Shown: positions 28,519-37,282, counted from the stretch's first letter. The stretch is 64,000 nt of DNA from JAJYVT01 sp035534455 (GCA_035534455.1 DATLRV010000011.1:21396-85395), one strand, 5' to 3'. Notes: generated by a model not told the origin, from the letters alone. Translations and numbers: made by a program.

Positions 28519-29475
28519 TCAGCCGACGCCGGCGACGGAGACCGTGACCGCCTCGATCCTCCCAGCCCGCTGCCTCGAGACGACCCTCGCGTCGCTGCTC
28601 GGGGCGGTGCAGCAGAAGAGGGTGCGGCGGTCGTCACCGCCGAGGGCGCAGGCGAAGCACGGCTGGCTGGTCACCGCGCGCTCGAGGACGCGCCCGCCTG
28701 CACCGACGCGGAGGCACTCGGGCGCCAGGGCGTTCGCCACCCACACCGCACCTTCGGCGTCCGCGCAGATGCCGTCGGGTGCGCAGGCGTCGAGCGCCGC
28801 CCACTGGCGGCGGTGCTGCAGGTTGCGGTCCTCGCCGACCTCGAAGGCGCTCAGGCGCATGGCGAACGTCTCCGCGACGACGAGCGTGGTGCCGAGGAGC
28901 GTCATGCCGTTCGGAAAGCTCAGGTCGTCCGCCGCCTCGTGGACGGCGCCGTCAGGGTCGACCCGGACGAGTGCGGTCGTCGCCGGCGCGGCTCGCCCAC
29001 CGAAGTAGTCCTGCAGGTCGAAGCCGAACTGGCCGACGAACGCGGTGCCGTCGTCGAGGACGAGCATGTCGTTGATGTCGCCGGGCCCCGAGACCGGGGA
29101 GAGGTCGGCGTGGCGGAGCGCTCGGCCACCGGGTCCTGCGCGCCGGCGGAGGACCTCGTGGTGCCCCATCGAGACGACGAGAAGGTCGCCTGTCGGGAGC
29201 CACCCGAGCCCGGACGGCCGGTCCTCGAGCGAGAGCTCGCAGACGGGCGCCTTGCCGTCGGCGGCCACCGAGAAGACGGCCTGCGAGTAGAAGTCCGAGT
29301 ACCACAGGCGTCCGTCGTGCCACCGGGGGCTCTCGCCGAACGCGAGGCCGTCGAGGAACGTGGTGGCCGGGACGGGCGGCGTCGCACCGACAGTCCACCA
29401 CCGCGTCGACGCACGGTCCACCGTCGTGGCGAACCGATGGTGGCGCCCCGGTCCTGGGCGCGGCCGCCCAGCCAT
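28519..29475 (-). CDS. SMP-30/gluconolactonase-family beta-propeller
   Basis: 318 residues with the metal-site pattern of SMP-30 lactonases: 'AFGESPRWHDGRLWYSD' (Glu ligand), 'GDINDMLVLDDGTAFVG', 'LSFPNGMTLLG' (Asn ligand) and 'ACAPDGICADAEGAVWVAN' (Asp ligand). These enzymes hydrolyse sugar or other lactones. The start is uncertain: ATG 29475 gives about 40 residues before the domain; GTG 29421 would shorten this. The promoter region is shared with the divergent plsC. Confidence 0.85.
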   Translation of the reverse strand: MAGRPRPGPGRHHRFATTVDRASTRWWTVGATPPVPATTFLDGLAFGESPRWHDGRLWYSDFYSQAVFSVAADGKAPVCELSLEDRPSGLGWLPTGDLLVVSMGHHEVLRRRAGPGGRALRHADLSPVSGPGDINDMLVLDDGTAFVGQFGFDLQDYFGGRAAPATTALVRVDPDGAVHEAADDLSFPNGMTLLGTTLVVAETFAMRLSAFEVGEDRNLQHRRQWAALDACAPDGICADAEGAVWVANALAPECLRVGAGGRVLERAVTSQPCFACALGGDDRRTLFCCTAPSSDARVVSRQRAGRIEAVTVSVAGVG

Positions 29476-29498
29476 CGAGCGCGCCGCCGGTGCGGCGG

Positions 29499-29504
29499 TA
29501 GCCT
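29499..29504 (+). promoter_or_regulatory. -10 box of leaderless plsC promoter
   Basis: TAGCCT lies 5 nt before the GTG start of the acyltransferase gene. Confidence 0.45.
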
Positions 29505-29509
29505 GGGGT

Positions 29510-30193
29510 GTGGCCTATTGGCTGCTGAAGATGGTGCTGACGCCGGTCCTCTTCTTGTTCTGGCGGGTACGCGTCGAAGGGCGTGAGCACGTGCCCGCCT
29601 CCGGCGGGGCGGTTCTGGCAGCGAACCACCAGTCCTTTTGCGACTCCTTCTTCCTCCCGCTCGTCGTGGCGCGCAAGGTGACCTACCTCGCCAAGGCCGA
29701 GTACTTCGACTCGCCGAGGACCGCATGGTTCTTCCGGGCGCTGGGGCAGATCCCGATCCGCCGCGGCAGCGGGAAGGAGGCCGAGCGGGCGCTCGAGACG
29801 GCGGCGGGCGCGCTCGCCGAGGGGCGACTCGTCGCGATCTACCCCGAGGGCACGCGGTCGCTCGACGAGTTCGTCCACCGCGGGCGCACGGGCGTCGCGC
29901 GCCTGTCGCGAGAGTGCGGCGTGCAGGTCGTCCCCGTCGGGATCCAGGGCACCGTCGGGGTCCAACCCGTCGGGAAGCGGCTCCTCCGGCCGGGAAAGAC
30001 CGTCGTCGTCCGATTCGGGCCGCCGATGCGCATGCCGCCCGCGGCGGACCGGCAGCACCCGCTCGAGGACCACGACCACCGCGAGTGCCGCGCCTTCACC
30101 GACGAGTTGATGCGCGAGATCTCGCGGCTCTCGGGCCGTCCGTACGTCGACGAGTACGTGCCGAAGCCCAGCCCGGCACCGTCGCCCGCCTGA
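29510..30193 (+). CDS. 1-acyl-sn-glycerol-3-phosphate acyltransferase (PlsC family)
   Basis: 227 residues. The acceptor motif is 'AANHQSFCDSFFLP' (HX4D-like, His-Gln-Ser-Phe-Cys-Asp), followed by 'GQIPIRRGSGKEAERAL' and 'AIYPEGTRSLDE'. It adds an acyl chain to lysophosphatidic acid or a related lipid at the membrane; an N-terminal hydrophobic segment is present. The GTG start follows a -10 box. Position next to the FadD15-like gene matches Rv2182c in mycobacteria. Confidence 0.88.
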   Translation: MAYWLLKMVLTPVLFLFWRVRVEGREHVPASGGAVLAANHQSFCDSFFLPLVVARKVTYLAKAEYFDSPRTAWFFRALGQIPIRRGSGKEAERALETAAGALAEGRLVAIYPEGTRSLDEFVHRGRTGVARLSRECGVQVVPVGIQGTVGVQPVGKRLLRPGKTVVVRFGPPMRMPPAADRQHPLEDHDHRECRAFTDELMREISRLSGRPYVDEYVPKPSPAPSPA

Positions 30194-30225
30194 CGTCCCG
30201 TTGATCCGCTCGCGCGTTCTCTCGT

Positions 30226-30299
30226 GTGTCGAGGTCCCGGGTGTCGAGGTGCAGGGTGTCGAGGCGCAGGGTGTCGAGGTGCAGGGTGTCGAGGTGTCG
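30226..30299 (+). repeat. 15-nt tandem repeat in the plsC-fadD gap
   Basis: About 4.7 copies of GTGTCGAGGTGCAGG with small changes (the first copy ends TCCCGG, the third position-10 base varies). It lies in the 184-bp gap before the acyl-CoA synthetase. The unit is five codons long and would read Val-Glu-Val-Gln-Gly in the frame of the next gene, but a good ribosome site downstream argues against translation. Confidence 0.8.
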
Positions 30300-30377
30300 A
30301 ACGGAGCAACTGACGAACGACCCTGTGGTCCCGCTGTCGAGGCGACCCACCATGGGACTCGTCGTCCAGGAGGCCAG

Positions 30378-32213
30378 ATGGGGACGCCGAGGATCTCGAC
30401 GCTCGCTGCCGAATTTCCATCGCCGGTTCTCTCTCGGACCTGGCCGGGCACCGTCACGGCCGCCTTCCGCTCCACGGTCGCCACCCGGCCTGACGAGGTC
30501 GCCCTCAGGTGGCGCGGCGACGACGGCTGGGAATCGTGGACGTGGCGAGAGTACGCGGACCGCGTGGCCAGGACGGTTGCCGGACTCCGCGACCTGGGCG
30601 TCGCAGGGGGGGAGCGCGTCGTCCTCATGCTCCGCAGCAGGCCGGAGTTCCACGTCGTGGACATGGCCGCGCTGTTCGCCGGGGCGGTCCCCGTGTCGAT
30701 CTACAACTCGTCGTCGGTCGACCAGATCCATTACGTGCTCGGCCACGCCGCGCCGGTCGCGGCAGTGGTGGAGCAGCCGTTCCTCGAGCGCGTCCTCGAG
30801 GCTCGCGGCGGGCGGGACGGACTCCGTCACCTGATCGTCGTGTCGGAGCCCGCCAACGGGCCGGAGCCGGGCGAGGGGCGAGCAGACGGCGTGGTCGGGT
30901 TTCCCCAGCTGCTCGCCGGCGCCCCCGTCGAGCTGGCGAAGGCCGACGCGGCACGACCGGAGGGGCTGGCGACCCTCACCTACACGTCGGGGACGACGGG
31001 AGCTCCCAAGGCGGTCGAGATCACCCATGCCAACGTCGCCTCTGCGGTCCGGAGCATCGTGGAGGCCGTCGGGCACCGCGTCGCCGGGTGGCGCATGCTC
31101 TCCTGCCTCCCGATGGCGCACGTCGCGGAGCGGGTGGCGACCCACTACGTCCACGCGTTCGAGGGAACGGAGGTGACGACCTGCCGCGACGTCCTCCACC
31201 TGGCGGAGCACCTGCGAGAGGTCCGGCCGCACGCGATCTTCTCCGTCCCCTCGCTCTGGGAGAAGACCTACGCCTCGGTCCGGGCGCTCGCCTCCTCCTC
31301 GCCGCAGGCGCGGGAGTTCGACGACGCGCTCGCCGTCGGTCGCGAGGTCGACGCCGTGAAGAGCGAGGGCCGCGCGGTCCCCGCGGAGCTGGCGGAGAAG
31401 TGGGAGGCTGCGGACCGCACGCTCTCGGTCGTGCGAGCGCTGCTCGGGATGGACCGCGTCGAGGTCGCGGTGACGACCGCCGCGCCGATCTTCCCGGGAG
31501 TGATCACCTTCTTCCGCTCGCTCGGGGTGCCCCTCTCCGAGCTCTACGGCCTGTCGGAGACGACGGGGCCGCTCACCTGGGACCCCTACCGGGTGAGGCC
31601 CGGCGACGTCGGCCGTCCGATCCCCGGCTGCGAGGTCCGGCTCGCCGCGGACGGGGAGGTCCTCGCGCGCGGCGGGAACGTGTTCGCGGGCTACTTCAAC
31701 GACCCGCCCCGGACCACCGAGGCGCTCGACGCGGACGGGTGGCTGCACACCGGGGACCTGGGTGTCCTCGAGGATGGGCGGCTGCGGATCGTCGGTCGCA
31801 AGAAGGACCTCATCGTCACCGCCGGCGGGGAGAACGTCTCGCCGTCCAACATCGAGACCGCACTGCGCAGCGAGCCGCTCATCGGCCAGGCATGCGTTGC
31901 GGGCGACCGTCGCCCGCACCTCGTGGCTCTCGTGACCCTGGACCCCGACGCGCTGGGCGACTGGGCACGCCGGCACGGTCACTCGTCGGTGCCGCCGGCC
32001 GAGCTCCTCGAGCTGCCGGACCTGCGCGCCGAAGTCGACCGGGAGGTGGCCGAGGTGAACCGGCACGTCGGCCGGGTCGAGCAGGTGCGCCGCTTCGCCC
32101 TCTTGGGCGGCGAGTGGTCCGCCGACTCCGAGCTCCTCACGGCGACGATGAAGGTGAGGCGGGCACAGGTCCTGGCGACGTACGCCGCGGAGATCGACGC
32201 CCTCTATGGGTGA
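30378..32213 (+). CDS. long-chain fatty-acyl-CoA synthetase, FadD15 type
   Basis: 611-residue AMP-forming acyl-CoA ligase. P-loop 'YTSGTTGAPKAVE' (from Tyr202), 'LYGLSETTG' (A4/A5 region), 'DGWLHTGDLGVLEDG', 'RKKDLIVTAGGENVSP', and a late lysine in 'ATMKVRR' for the adenylation step. The ATG follows AGGAGG. Proteins of this form activate long-chain fatty acids as CoA thioesters; in mycobacteria the gene (Rv2187) lies beside pimB'. Confidence 0.9.
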   Translation: MGTPRISTLAAEFPSPVLSRTWPGTVTAAFRSTVATRPDEVALRWRGDDGWESWTWREYADRVARTVAGLRDLGVAGGERVVLMLRSRPEFHVVDMAALFAGAVPVSIYNSSSVDQIHYVLGHAAPVAAVVEQPFLERVLEARGGRDGLRHLIVVSEPANGPEPGEGRADGVVGFPQLLAGAPVELAKADAARPEGLATLTYTSGTTGAPKAVEITHANVASAVRSIVEAVGHRVAGWRMLSCLPMAHVAERVATHYVHAFEGTEVTTCRDVLHLAEHLREVRPHAIFSVPSLWEKTYASVRALASSSPQAREFDDALAVGREVDAVKSEGRAVPAELAEKWEAADRTLSVVRALLGMDRVEVAVTTAAPIFPGVITFFRSLGVPLSELYGLSETTGPLTWDPYRVRPGDVGRPIPGCEVRLAADGEVLARGGNVFAGYFNDPPRTTEALDADGWLHTGDLGVLEDGRLRIVGRKKDLIVTAGGENVSPSNIETALRSEPLIGQACVAGDRRPHLVALVTLDPDALGDWARRHGHSSVPPAELLELPDLRAEVDREVAEVNRHVGRVEQVRRFALLGGEWSADSELLTATMKVRRAQVLATYAAEIDALYG

Positions 32214-32280
32214 GACGAGCACGCCGCGTGCGAATCTTCGCGAACGGCCTCTGACCAGGGAGGGAGCATCCTGCACGGCG

Positions 32281-32310
32281 TTGACAACGCCGTAACTACA
32301 GTGCTGTAAT
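32281..32310 (+). promoter_or_regulatory. predicted nrdJ promoter
   Basis: TTGACA (32281-32286), 18 nt, TGTAAT (32305-32310). It is the only sigma-70-like site in the 327-bp gap before nrdJ. The spacer contains the dyad TACAG-TG-CTGTA. The remaining leader, about 225 nt, has no cobalamin-riboswitch features that I can see. Confidence 0.5.
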
Positions 32311-32343
32311 GAACCCACTATCTCGCGTCCGGGGTGGGCCCGA

Positions 32344-32359
32344 CCACAACATGTAGTGG
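32344..32359 (+). promoter_or_regulatory. NrdR box in the nrdJ promoter region
   Basis: CCACAACATGTAGTGG is a near-perfect palindrome and fits the NrdR consensus acaCwAtATaTwGtgt at nearly all strong positions. It lies about 35 bp after the -10 box. NrdR represses ribonucleotide reductase genes when dATP is high. A second box, usual for NrdR, is only weakly suggested near 32315. Confidence 0.6.
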
Positions 32360-32540
32360 TCCGGCGTCGGTTCGGGCACGGATCGGGCCCATCGTGGAGG
32401 CGGGATAGACATCGGTCGCCGGGGGGGTGGTGTCGGAGTCCGGGTCGACGTGGAGGGTCGCCGCGGGGACTCCTCACGCCGGCGACGGGCCGGTGGAGCT
32501 GGTGCAACGAACGCCGAGCGAGCAGAGGAGCTGGGAGTCA

Positions 32541-35500
32541 ATGGCCATCGCACCGCAGCGCGCCGAGATCGGGATCCGACGCCACTTCACGACCGAAGGG
32601 GTCGACCCCTACGACGAGGTCCGGTGGGAGCGCCGGGACGCCCGCATCACCAACTTTCGCGACGGCACCGTCGCCTTCGAGCAGCTCGGCGTCGAGGTGC
32701 CCCACTTCTGGAGCCTGAACGCGACCAACATCCTGGCCCAGAAGTACTTCCGCGGGACGCTCGGCACTCCCGAGCGCGAGTGGTCGCTCAAGCAGGTCGC
32801 CGATCGGGTCGTCGACACCATCACCGCGTGGGGGGTGAAGGACGGGTACTTCGTCGACCAGGTCGAGGCCGACACCTTGCGCGACGAGCTGAAGCATCTC
32901 ATCATTCACCAGAAGGCGGCGTTCAACTCTCCGGTGTGGTTCAACATCGGCGTGCACGGCGTTCCTCAGCAAGGGTCGGCGTGCTTCATCCTTGCGGTCG
33001 ACGACTCGATGGACTCCATTCTCAACTGGTACGTGGAAGAAGGGGTCATCTTCAAGGGGGGGTCCGGCGCAGGCGTGAACCTCTCGCGCATCCGTTCCTC
33101 GCACGAATTGCTGAAGGGGGGCGGCACGGCATCGGGCCCGGTCAGTTTCATGCGAGGCGCCGATGCATCCGCCGGGACCATCAAGTCGGGCGGAAAGACC
33201 AGGCGCGCCGCAAAGATGGTCATCCTCGACGCCGATCATCCCGACATCGAGGACTTCGTCTGGTGCAAGGCGATCGAGGAACGAAAGGCGCGCGTGCTCC
33301 GCGACGCCGGGTTCGACATGGACCTCGACGGTTCCGACAGTCACTCCATCCAGTACCAGAACGCCAACAACTCCGTGCGGGTGACCGACGAGTTCATGCA
33401 GGCGGTGCTCGCCGACGCCGACTGGCAGCTCACCGCGAGGACCGACGGCTCCGTCGTGAGAAGCGTCAAGGCGCGGGACCTCTTCCGTCAGATCGCCCAC
33501 GCCGCGTGGGAGTGCGCGGACCCGGGCATGCAGTTCGACACGACGATCAACACGTGGCACACCGCGCCCAACACGGGGCGGATCAACGGCAGCAACCCGT
33601 GCTGCTTCGTCGGTGAAACCCAGATCATGACGTCGGAGGGGCTCGTCTCGATTGCGCAGATCGAACGACGTTGCCAGGCCGGGACAGAGCCTCCTTCCGT
33701 GATCGCTTACGACGCTCGCGAGCAGGCGAACCAGCACCACGGCATCGTCAAGGCGTGGGTGGCGGGATACACCACCGAGCTGATGGACGTCGTCACCGAG
33801 CACGGGCGGTTCCGCTGCACCCCGGAACATCGCTTCCTCACGTCAGGCGGGGACTACGTCGAAGCGAGGGACCTGGTTCCCGGGACTGCGCTCCGCTCCG
33901 TCGGTGTGGAGGATTCGGTGGTCTCGGTCGAGCATTACACGTCGCCGGCCGAGGTCGCCGTGTACGACATGGAAGTCGCCGACGTGCACAACTTCACGGT
34001 CGCCTCTGCGCCGGACCGAGGCGTGGTGGTGAGCAACTCGGAGTACATGCACATCGACAACTCTGCGTGCAACCTCGCCAGCCTGAACCTGCTCAAGTTC
34101 CTCGACGAAGACGGATCCTTCGACGTGGAGGGGTTCAAAGCCGCCGTCGAGGTCGTCTTCACGGGCCAGGAGATCCTCGTCGGGAACGCCGACTACCCGA
34201 CCGAGAAGATCGCCGAGAACTCGCGGAAGTTCAGGGAGCTCGGCATCGGCTACGCCAATCTCGGTGCGCTGTTGATGGCGAACGGCCTGCCGTACGACTC
34301 GGATGGGGGCCGGGCGTGGGCGGGTGCCATCACCGCCCTCATGACCGGTCACGCCTACGCCACGTCGGCGAAGACCGCGAGTCGCATGGGTCCGTTCGCG
34401 GGCTTCCACGCGAACGCGGAGCCGATGGTGAACGTGTTGCGGATGCACCAGAGCGAGGCGTCGAAGATCGACGAGGAGCTCGTCCCGCCCGAGCTGCTTT
34501 CCTCCGCCCAACAGGCCTGGGACGAAGCGGTGGAGCTCGCTGAGCAGTACGGGGTGCGGAACTCGCAGGCCAGTGTCTTGGCGCCGACTGGCTGTCTTGT
34601 TGGTGGCACCCTCGTGTCGACGGGCCGCGGGCTCGTGAGGCTCCGCTCCCTCGGCGACCCGGACGGCGTCCGGTGGCAGGACCTCGACGAGGTCGTCGCA
34701 ACCGACGAGGGACCGAAGCAGGCGACGAAGTTCTTCGTCAACGGACTCGAGCCGGTCGTGACGGTCCAGACGGCGCGTGGCCACCGCGTCAGGGGGACGA
34801 CCACGCACCGCATCAAGGTGGTCGACGCCGAGTCCGGGGAGTGGGCATGGCGTCGGTTCGCCGACGTGCGCGAAGGCGACGTCGTGCCGCTCTCGCTCGA
34901 TTCGATCGTCGGCGCGCCACAACGGGTGCCGCTGCCTCCGCTCGGAGAGGCCTATTGGACCGGGGAGCACCATGCCCGGGTGCCTTCGGAGATGACCGCC
35001 GAGCTCGCCGAGCTCCTCGGGTACTTCATGGGCGACGGGTCTCTGCACAGCCGTGGTCTGCGGTTCTGCGTCACGAACGGCGACTTCGACGTGGTCGAGC
35101 GTCTCTCGTACCTCGTGAAGGAGTGCTTCGGGGTCGGAGCAAGTGCGACCGAGCGACGCGGCTACACCGAGGTCCGCGCAGATTCCGTGCGGCTCGCGCT
35201 CTGGTGGGACGCGTGCGGGTTCTCCAAGCGCGCCCCCCACTCGGAACATGCCGGCAAGGGGTACGTCGCGCACGTTCCCGACGCGGTCCTGCATTCCAAC
35301 GACCGCGAGATCTACGCCGCATTCGTGAGGGGGCTCTTCGAGGCCGACGGCGACACCTCGGCGGGCTACCCGACCCTCAAGAACACCTCTGTGGAAATGG
35401 TCCGGGACGTGCAGACCATCCTCCTCGCCATGGGTTTCCCGACCACCGTGTCAGTGAGGGACCGCCAGCGATCGAACAGCTGGGGGCAGGCGCCGCTGGC

Positions 35501-37148
35501 CTCGTTGCGTCTCCTGAACCTGTCGTACAACGGTGACTGGTCGTCGCGCATCGGGTTCATGGGCGGCAGGAAGAACGCCGGCGTCCACTCGATCGATCCC
35601 GCGGTCGCCCAGACGGCGCGGTGTGACTACATCGCTGTCACGAGGGGGCTCGTGGACCGGCTCGCCCCTGGCAACGATCGTTTGCGAAAGTTGCTCCTCA
35701 TGGAGCTCACCCGCGGGCGGGTGAGCCGGCGCCTCGCCACCGAGCTCTTCGAGCGCACGGGTGACCCCGAGCTCGGGCACCTGCTGTCCTTCTTCTACGA
35801 CAAGGTGACGTCAGCCGAGCTCACCGGCGAGGACCTGACCTACGACCTCTCGGTGCCGGAGAACGTGACCTACGTCGCCAACGGCTTCGTGAGCCACAAC
35901 ACGATCGGCCTCTTGATGGACTGTGACACCACCGGTGTCGAGCCCGACCTCGGTCTCGTGAAGACCAAGAAGCTCGTGGGCGGCGGGAACATGTCGATCG
36001 TCAACCAGACGGTGCCCCGTGCGCTGCGCCAGCTCGGATACGGAGAGGACCAGATCGACCAGATCATCGCGTACATCGACGAGCACAAGACGATCGTCGG
36101 CGCGCCGTACCTCGCCGCCGAGCACCTCCCGGTGTTCGCGTGCTCGATGGGTGACAACACCATCCACTACTCGGGCCACGTCCGAATGATGGGTGCCGTG
36201 CAGCCCTTTATCAGCGGCGCCATCAGCAAGACCGTGAACATGCCCGAGGACGTGACCGTCGAAGACGTCGAGCAGCTGCACATCGACGCCTGGAAGCTCG
36301 GCATCAAGGCGGTCGCCATCTACCGCGACAACTGCAAGGTCGCCCAGCCCCTCTCCACGACCAAGAAGGAGGGGAAGGTCGTCGAAGGCGGGGACACCGC
36401 ACCCCCGGGATCCGACGCGGAGGCCAAGGACCGCGAGGTGGCGGCCAAGATTGCCGAGCTCGAGGCTGCGCTCGTGCGCGAGCGCCAGCAGAAGGCCGAG
36501 CCGATCGTCGTCGGTGCCGTCAGAGAGCGGCTGCCGAAGCGGCGCCGCTCCAACACGTTCAAGTTCCGGGTCGCCGACTGCGAGGGCTACGTCACGGTCG
36601 GGGAGTACGAGGACGGGCGTGCGGGAGAGGTGTTCATCAAGGTGTCCAAGCAGGGCTCGACCCTGGCGGGCATCATGGACGCCTTCTCGATCTCGATCAG
36701 CCTCGGACTCCAGCACGGCGTGCCGCTCGCGACGTACGCGGACAAGTACACGAACGTGAAGTTCGAGCCGGCCGGGATCACCGACGACCCCGAGCTGCGG
36801 ATCGCCACGAGCCTGGTCGACTACATCTTCCGGCGTCTCGCGCTCGACTACCTCACCTACGAAGAGCGTCTCGACCTCGGCGTGCTGTCGACGTCCGAGC
36901 GGATCCAGCCGACGCTCCCGGGCGTCGAGGAGAGCGCGACGCCGTCGGTGGGCGTGGTCGGCGAGGGACCGGCCGACACCGGTCCGCCCGCTCCCGCTCC
37001 CCGCCCGCCGGCGTCGGGCGCCGCAGCGACCGTGGCGAGGGCCGAGCAGCGCGACGCGCCGTTCTGCTACAGCTGCGGCAACGTGATGCAGCGTGCGGGG
37101 TCGTGCTACGTCTGCCCGAGCTGTGGGTCGACGAGCGGCTGCTCGTGA
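32541..37148 (+). CDS. nrdJ: vitamin B12-dependent (class II) ribonucleotide reductase with two inteins
   Basis: Precursor of 1535 residues; removal of the two inteins would leave 954. It makes deoxyribonucleotides using adenosylcobalamin. The N-terminal cysteine 'GSACFI', the 'GGSGAGVNLSRIRSS' loop, the radical site NPC/SEYMH (Cys354; intein 1 follows it), the 'APTG/TIGLLMDCDT' segment (intein 2 inside), a TSCPD-type C-terminal domain, and a final Cys-rich tail ('CYSCGN', 'CYVCPSCGS') are present. The start ATG has GGGAG just upstream. Upstream are a promoter and an NrdR box. Confidence 0.95.
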   Translation: MAIAPQRAEIGIRRHFTTEGVDPYDEVRWERRDARITNFRDGTVAFEQLGVEVPHFWSLNATNILAQKYFRGTLGTPEREWSLKQVADRVVDTITAWGVKDGYFVDQVEADTLRDELKHLIIHQKAAFNSPVWFNIGVHGVPQQGSACFILAVDDSMDSILNWYVEEGVIFKGGSGAGVNLSRIRSSHELLKGGGTASGPVSFMRGADASAGTIKSGGKTRRAAKMVILDADHPDIEDFVWCKAIEERKARVLRDAGFDMDLDGSDSHSIQYQNANNSVRVTDEFMQAVLADADWQLTARTDGSVVRSVKARDLFRQIAHAAWECADPGMQFDTTINTWHTAPNTGRINGSNPCCFVGETQIMTSEGLVSIAQIERRCQAGTEPPSVIAYDAREQANQHHGIVKAWVAGYTTELMDVVTEHGRFRCTPEHRFLTSGGDYVEARDLVPGTALRSVGVEDSVVSVEHYTSPAEVAVYDMEVADVHNFTVASAPDRGVVVSNSEYMHIDNSACNLASLNLLKFLDEDGSFDVEGFKAAVEVVFTGQEILVGNADYPTEKIAENSRKFRELGIGYANLGALLMANGLPYDSDGGRAWAGAITALMTGHAYATSAKTASRMGPFAGFHANAEPMVNVLRMHQSEASKIDEELVPPELLSSAQQAWDEAVELAEQYGVRNSQASVLAPTGCLVGGTLVSTGRGLVRLRSLGDPDGVRWQDLDEVVATDEGPKQATKFFVNGLEPVVTVQTARGHRVRGTTTHRIKVVDAESGEWAWRRFADVREGDVVPLSLDSIVGAPQRVPLPPLGEAYWTGEHHARVPSEMTAELAELLGYFMGDGSLHSRGLRFCVTNGDFDVVERLSYLVKECFGVGASATERRGYTEVRADSVRLALWWDACGFSKRAPHSEHAGKGYVAHVPDAVLHSNDREIYAAFVRGLFEADGDTSAGYPTLKNTSVEMVRDVQTILLAMGFPTTVSVRDRQRSNSWGQAPLASLRLLNLSYNGDWSSRIGFMGGRKNAGVHSIDPAVAQTARCDYIAVTRGLVDRLAPGNDRLRKLLLMELTRGRVSRRLATELFERTGDPELGHLLSFFYDKVTSAELTGEDLTYDLSVPENVTYVANGFVSHNTIGLLMDCDTTGVEPDLGLVKTKKLVGGGNMSIVNQTVPRALRQLGYGEDQIDQIIAYIDEHKTIVGAPYLAAEHLPVFACSMGDNTIHYSGHVRMMGAVQPFISGAISKTVNMPEDVTVEDVEQLHIDAWKLGIKAVAIYRDNCKVAQPLSTTKKEGKVVEGGDTAPPGSDAEAKDREVAAKIAELEAALVRERQQKAEPIVVGAVRERLPKRRRSNTFKFRVADCEGYVTVGEYEDGRAGEVFIKVSKQGSTLAGIMDAFSISISLGLQHGVPLATYADKYTNVKFEPAGITDDPELRIATSLVDYIFRRLALDYLTYEERLDLGVLSTSERIQPTLPGVEESATPSVGVVGEGPADTGPPAPAPRPPASGAAATVARAEQRDAPFCYSCGNVMQRAGSCYVCPSCGSTSGCS
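33603..34037 (+). other. intein 1 in NrdJ (mini-intein, 145 residues)
   Basis: Residues 355-499 of the precursor. It begins with Cys ('CFVGETQIMTSEG'), has block B 'RCTPEHRFLTSGG' with the Thr-x-x-His, block F 'AVYDMEVADVHNFTV' and ends '...VVVSN' before an extein Ser. No homing-endonuclease domain. It interrupts the motif Asn-Pro-Cys/Ser-Glu directly after the thiyl-radical cysteine, so the enzyme cannot work before splicing. The penultimate residue is Ser instead of the usual His. Confidence 0.9.
34593..35900 (+). other. intein 2 in NrdJ with LAGLIDADG endonuclease (436 residues)
   Basis: Residues 685-1120. It starts 'CLVGGTLVSTGRG', has block B 'VRGTTTHRIKVVD', and ends 'VTYVANGFVSHN' before extein Thr, with the normal His-Asn ending. 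Between them is a DOD endonuclease: first motif 'LLGYFMGDGSL' (Asp832) and second 'RGLFEADGDT' (Asp936), both with the catalytic Asp, so homing activity is plausible. It sits in the conserved PTG/TIG segment of the reductase. Confidence 0.93.
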
Positions 37149-37250
37149 TGACTCGCTTCACTTGCCGCTGAGCGAAGTTCAGCCACCCCACCCAACCCCG
37201 ACACACCCAACCCGGTGGTGTCGCGCCTGTGGGCGTCCCTCGCGGCCGAT

Positions 37251-37282
37251 GCGGGTACGTGCACATGCGGGTACGTGCACAT
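37251..37282. repeat. 16-nt perfect tandem duplication
   Basis: Two adjacent copies of GCGGGTACGTGCACAT in the 199-bp gap after nrdJ, 66 bp before the next start codon. Each copy contains GTAC and GTGCAC palindromes. Function unknown. Confidence 0.7.

Noticed and set aside
30226..30299. CRISPR array
   Set aside because: The units are 15 nt, directly adjacent and without unique spacers. No cas gene is in the window.
30201..30377. Upstream start for the FadD15-like gene including the VEVQG repeats
   Set aside because: AGGAGG before ATG 30378 and the normal family N terminus favour the short form; the repeat-encoded extension has no counterpart in the family.
32214..32540. Cobalamin riboswitch upstream of the B12-dependent reductase
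   Set aside because: No B12-box-like segment or suitable multi-branch fold is visible; the region instead shows a promoter and an NrdR box.
33603..35900. Insertion of mobile elements or frameshifts in nrdJ
   Set aside because: The extra segments keep the frame and have complete intein splice blocks, so they are inteins and not disruptive insertions.
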